NCBI GenBank assembly: GCA_964400785.1
Contig: CAYNWB010000003.1
Span: forward strand, 1 to 64,000
Reading direction: 5' to 3'
DNA length: 64,000 bases
From: CAVQGZ01 sp964400785
GTDB lineage: Bacteria; Actinomycetota; Actinomycetes; Jiangellales; Jiangellaceae
Positions 60,707 to 64,000 of this stretch are shown one piece after another. The position numbers were made by a program, and so were the translations under genes. The notes under the pieces were generated by a model that ran no database searches, was not told the origin of the DNA, and saw nothing but the letters and a program-made list of their open reading frames with translations. Position 1 is the stretch's first letter, and the number at the start of each line of letters is the position of its first letter.

Positions 60707-62289
60707 CCCCGAACCACGGCTTCAGCGACGCCCCCACGCCAACCGTCGTCGACGGTGGGAAGCCGCGTGAACCACACGAGCACGTAGCGTGTCGTGCGCT
60801 CGTCACCCGACAGCGTGAGCGATGTACCGGCCCGCTCGACCCGGTCGACCTGGATGAAGCCCTCCGGCGTTGCAGGGGCCTCGGTGGCGTCCTCGGGAGC
60901 GACCCGCACCTCCACGTCAGAGCTCTGGCCGAGCAGGGTGAGGTCGACATCGGTCACGCTGACCGGGCTGCCGAGGTCCAGCAGCAGCCCGACGCCCGCC
61001 TTCTGCAGCTCCAGCGGGTCGAAGTAGGTCTGGGTCGGCCAGGCCGTGGCCAGATCGCCATCGACCGCGAGCCCGGTGCGATCCGCGTTCTCCGACCCGT
61101 TGCCCAAGGGGTCGTAGTCGCGAGTGCTCACGACGGGCCGCACCGTCGGCGTGGCGGGGGCGGCCGGCTGCTCGGTCTGCACGGGGCCAGGCGCCGACGC
61201 GGTGGCGGTCGCGCTGGGCGAGTCGGCCGGGTCGAGCTCGGGCACCCGGTTGGTGGCCACCAGCTCGAGGGCCAGCAGAAAGGCAGCGACGACGAGCACC
61301 GCGGCCACAGCGATGATGGACGCGGGGATCCATCGGCGGCGGGGCCGGGCGTCGTCGCTGTGCGCCGCCGGCACCACCTCCAGGGGCAGGTTGGGCGGCA
61401 GCGGGCCGGACGCGGGGTCGAGCGCCGGCCTGTTCGGCTCCTCCGGGGGAACCGGTGGTGGGTCCACGACGTCCGAGCCTGCCGCCCGGCTGGCTGCCAT
61501 CGCGGGCAGCCGACGGGCGTCGGTGCTGGCCTGCACTCGTCGCAGGGCGTCGGCGACGTGGCCGGGCGTCTCGTACGGCTCGACGCGGTGGGAGCGGCCC
61601 GACCCGAGTGCACGCACCGTGATGGCATCGAGCATCGGTGAGACACCGGCCCTGACCTGGCGCGGCGCTGGTACCCCGTCGTCGGTCTGCCGAACGACCG
61701 GCAGTGCTGACGGTGTCGGCGAGGGGCTCTTGGCTGTCAGCGCCGCGTAGAGCACGCGTCCGACACCGATGGCGTCGTCACGAGCCGCCCCGTCCTCGCT
61801 CGGCTGCACACCGCGCAGCACTGCGGCCGTACCGAGCCCTCGCAGTCGCACGCCGCCGTCGTCGTCGATGGTGACGCTGCTGGCATCGACACACAGGTGC
61901 TGCTGCCCCGCGTCGTGGGCCTTCTGCAGGGCCTCTGCGACGTCCCGCGCGATGGCGAGAGCGGCATCCTCCGGCAGCGGTCCGCCTGCCAGCAGGTCCG
62001 CCAGGCTCTGACCGCCCGTCCACTCCCGCACCAGAAACCCGGTCGGGTGCTCGATATGGGCGTCGAGAACCCGCACGAACCGATGGTCGTCCACCGTCGC
62101 TGCCCGCCGGGCAGCCTTGACGAGCGACTCTGCTCGCGGATCCTCCGGGTGGAAGGTCGTGAGCAGAACATCCCGGCCCAGCACCTGGTCGCGGGCACGC
62201 CACCCCGAGACACCCCAGTTCTCGTCCGTCTGCTCGTACACGAGGTACCGACCGTCGATACGGTCGCCCGGGTGCACTCGCACGGACAC
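60703..62289 (-). CDS. MurJ-associated pseudokinase with membrane helix and discoidin-like domain
   Basis: A 528-residue protein. Residues 10-270 follow the Ser/Thr kinase fold but the motifs are gone: LLTTFH replaces VAIK near 42-47, HLCVD (131-135) replaces HRD, and GLG (151-153) replaces DFG, so it is catalytically dead. A Pro-rich linker, a membrane helix (about 335-360) and an extracellular beta domain (about 405-525; LGSPVSVTDVDLTLLG) follow. In Mycobacterium the same pseudokinase is fused to MviN/MurJ and binds FhaA when PknB phosphorylates it. Here it is a separate gene, 64 bp after murJ. Confidence 0.85.
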   Translation of the reverse strand: MSVRVHPGDRIDGRYLVYEQTDENWGVSGWRARDQVLGRDVLLTTFHPEDPRAESLVKAARRAATVDDHRFVRVLDAHIEHPTGFLVREWTGGQSLADLLAGGPLPEDAALAIARDVAEALQKAHDAGQQHLCVDASSVTIDDDGGVRLRGLGTAAVLRGVQPSEDGAARDDAIGVGRVLYAALTAKSPSPTPSALPVVRQTDDGVPAPRQVRAGVSPMLDAITVRALGSGRSHRVEPYETPGHVADALRRVQASTDARRLPAMAASRAAGSDVVDPPPVPPEEPNRPALDPASGPLPPNLPLEVVPAAHSDDARPRRRWIPASIIAVAAVLVVAAFLLALELVATNRVPELDPADSPSATATASAPGPVQTEQPAAPATPTVRPVVSTRDYDPLGNGSENADRTGLAVDGDLATAWPTQTYFDPLELQKAGVGLLLDLGSPVSVTDVDLTLLGQSSDVEVRVAPEDATEAPATPEGFIQVDRVERAGTSLTLSGDERTTRYVLVWFTRLPTVDDGWRGGVAEAVVRG

Positions 62290-62353
62290 AGCCTCCTCGA
62301 GGCGGGGTGACGTCGCCGTCCATCGTAGGCCCGCCGGTGTCGGACGAGGTCGC

Positions 62354-64000
62354 TCAGCCGCCGTGTCCGATGCGGGCTCGAACCCAACCGACGCCGTCGC
62401 GCACCGGTGCGACCCGCAGAGCCAGCGCCAGCGCCAGGTAGCTCAGCGCGGCGACGACGGTGCCGCCGGCGAGAACGACCAGGGTGCCCAGCACCGACTC
62501 GACCTCGCTGACCTCGGGGGTGCGCGTGAGCACGAGGACCACGAGCGTCCCGGGGACCGCGGCGACGGCCACGACGAGCAGAGAACCTGCCAGCGATGCG
62601 CCCCCGAGTCGACCCACGCGACGGCGCAGCAGCACGAGGCTGCCGATCGCGCCGCACAGAGTCGCGATCGACCACGACGCGGCGAGTCCCGTGGCCACGT
62701 AGACCGGGTCGAGGGTCGGCACGATGGTCACCGACAACGAGATCTGGACGGCCGACACGATCAGCTGCACGAGCACGGGTGTGCGGGTGTCCTCCTGGGC
62801 ATAGAACGCTCGCTGCACGAGAAAGGTCGTCGTGAAGCCGATGAGGCCGGGCACGAAGGCGGCCAGCGTGAGCGCGACCAGGTCGACGTCCTCACTGGCG
62901 GCCCCGTAGCCGAACAGAAGTCGTGACACCGGGGCGGCGAGGGCGACCAGCAGCCCGGCGAACGGGATGATCACGGCCAGGCCGGCGCGCAGGGCGCCCA
63001 TCACTCGTGCCCGCAGCACGTCCAGCCGGGACGCAGCAGCGAGTCGGCTCAGGTCCGGGAGCATCGCCGTGGCGAGGCTCACCGTGATGATCGAGTGCGG
63101 AACCATGATGATCAGGAAGGCGCTGTTGTACACGGCGATGCCGGCGCCGCGGTCCACTGCGTCCGACCCCGCCGCGATGGCCGTGGCCGAGGTCGCCAGC
63201 CGCACGACCACGATCTGCGTGGCCTGCATGAGGCCGATCAGCATCACCGTCCACGCGCCGAGGCGGAACGCCCTTCCGAGGCCGACGCCGCGAAGGTCGG
63301 TGCGCAGCCGCAGGCGCAGCCCCGTCCGCCACAGCACCGGCAGCAGAACAAGGGCCTGGGCTGCGATGCCCAGGGTGGAGCCGAGTCCGAACCAGGCCAC
63401 CTGAGCCGCGGTGTACTCACCGGCCGCCGGGTCCAGTGGTCCCATCGCCAGCAGGAACCCGCCGAACACCGCGATGGCGATCAGGTTGTTGAGGATCGGC
63501 GCGAACATCATCGGACCGAAGCGTCCGCGCGCGTTCAGCATCTGACCCAGCAAGGTGTACAACCCGTAGAAGAAGACCTGCACCAGCGTGAAGCGGGCCA
63601 GCGCGATGGTCGTATCGAGCTGGGGCCGCAGCTGCGGCGTGTCGAGCTCGGCCCCGGTGTAGAGCCTGATCACCCAGGGGGCGGCCAGCACCAGCACGAC
63701 CGTCGCGGCTGCGAGCACGAGCAGGACGGCGGAGGCCAGGCGCTGAGCGTAGGCCTCCCCGCCGTCGGCGTCGCGCCTCATCGCCCGCACCAGCTGCGGC
63801 ACGAGTACCGCGTTCAGCACGCCACCGGCCACGATCGTGTACATCGCCGCCGGCAGCGCGTCGGCGACGGCGAACATGTCGGCGGTGAGCGCCAGACCGA
63901 GCGTGGCGGCGATCGTTGCCGCACGCACGAAGCCGGTCGCCCGCGACAGCACGGTGCCGACGGCCATGGTGACGGTGGCGCGGCCGATCGGATCGGCGCG
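62354..64000 (-). CDS. murJ: Lipid II flippase MurJ (5' end beyond the window)
   Basis: The 548 C-terminal residues of a MOP-superfamily flippase that moves lipid II across the membrane. About 14 hydrophobic helices; family blocks include SRATGFVRAATIAATLGLA and AVADALPAAMYTIVAGGVLNAVLVPQLVRAM at the N side, MLNARGRFGPMMFAPILNN, and FLVQRAFYAQEDTRTPV in the middle. The frame is open through base 64000; the visible residues just before Met63967 belong to the protein. Ends before the pseudokinase gene; no fused kinase domain. Confidence 0.95.
   Translation of the reverse strand, partial: RADPIGRATVTMAVGTVLSRATGFVRAATIAATLGLALTADMFAVADALPAAMYTIVAGGVLNAVLVPQLVRAMRRDADGGEAYAQRLASAVLLVLAAATVVLVLAAPWVIRLYTGAELDTPQLRPQLDTTIALARFTLVQVFFYGLYTLLGQMLNARGRFGPMMFAPILNNLIAIAVFGGFLLAMGPLDPAAGEYTAAQVAWFGLGSTLGIAAQALVLLPVLWRTGLRLRLRTDLRGVGLGRAFRLGAWTVMLIGLMQATQIVVVRLATSATAIAAGSDAVDRGAGIAVYNSAFLIIMVPHSIITVSLATAMLPDLSRLAAASRLDVLRARVMGALRAGLAVIIPFAGLLVALAAPVSRLLFGYGAASEDVDLVALTLAAFVPGLIGFTTTFLVQRAFYAQEDTRTPVLVQLIVSAVQISLSVTIVPTLDPVYVATGLAASWSIATLCGAIGSLVLLRRRVGRLGGASLAGSLLVVAVAAVPGTLVVLVLTRTPEVSEVESVLGTLVVLAGGTVVAALSYLALALALRVAPVRDGVGWVRARIGHGG

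Overview
The window is 64 kb of a very GC-rich bacterial chromosome centred on the replication origin. The order recF-dnaN-dnaA-rpmH-rnpA-yidD-yidC-jag-rsmG-parA-parB, together with crgA, FhaA/FhaB, PstP, RodA, PbpA, PknB with PASTA repeats, DUF3566, DLW-39, DciA, CwlM and a sigM-linked pseudokinase, identifies an actinobacterium. The gene complement would fit Propionibacteriales (Nocardioidaceae-like), but that finer placement is inference only. GTG starts are common. Many genes have a TANNNT-like -10 box exactly 6-7 bp before the start codon, the pattern of leaderless transcripts.

Layout. 0-15.5 kb: mostly housekeeping and metabolism (GNAT proteins, an MshC/CysS-family cysteine ligase, a nucleosidase, a TrpB2-like enzyme, a HAD phosphatase, serS, pheA, a DUF5926 protein, a D-lactate/glycolate-type FAD oxidase, a LemA/DUF2207 pair, an ABC-F ATPase and an alpha/beta hydrolase). 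15.5-27 kb: the most accessory stretch (an AAA ATPase divergent from a LAL-type LuxR regulator, a tiny secreted Cys-containing protein, an SSI-like lipoprotein, an Fpg/Nei glycosylase, aat, an EcsC protein, a repeat-rich intergenic region, a geranylgeranyl-reductase-like flavoprotein, two ABM-fold proteins and an iron-type alcohol dehydrogenase). 27-38 kb: tRNA-Leu, then the Ser/Thr signalling and cell-wall operon fhaA-fhaB-pstP-rodA-pbpA-pknB, a pabA/trpG-like amidotransferase, a DUF881 protein, crgA, a rhomboid protease and a cyclophilin. 38-49 kb: tRNA-Ala, DLW-39, tRNA-Ile, DUF3566, gyrA, gyrB, dciA, recF, dnaN, origin-like DNA, dnaA. 49-64 kb: rpmH to parB on the plus strand, then ddl-like, an aminotransferase, cwlM, trxA, trxB, an anti-sigma factor, sigM, a pseudokinase and murJ (cut by the window end) on the minus strand.

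The genes around 44-54 kb point away from dnaA on both sides, as expected at an origin. DnaA boxes lie in the dnaN-dnaA gap and directly before dnaA. Two parS sites lie inside the rsmG and parA coding sequences, next to parAB. The kinase/phosphatase/FHA operon probably controls cell-wall growth, with CwlM, MurJ and the pseudokinase as likely downstream partners (inference from Mycobacterium).

Most notable anomalies: a one-base frameshift that cuts the last 77 codons off gyrA; a DLW-39 start codon one base after the tRNA-Ile 3' end; a rhomboid gene with no ATG/GTG/TTG start; a DnaA-box cluster beside crgA; and families of palindromic and tandem intergenic repeats. I saw no CRISPR array, prophage, insertion sequence or recognised defence system.
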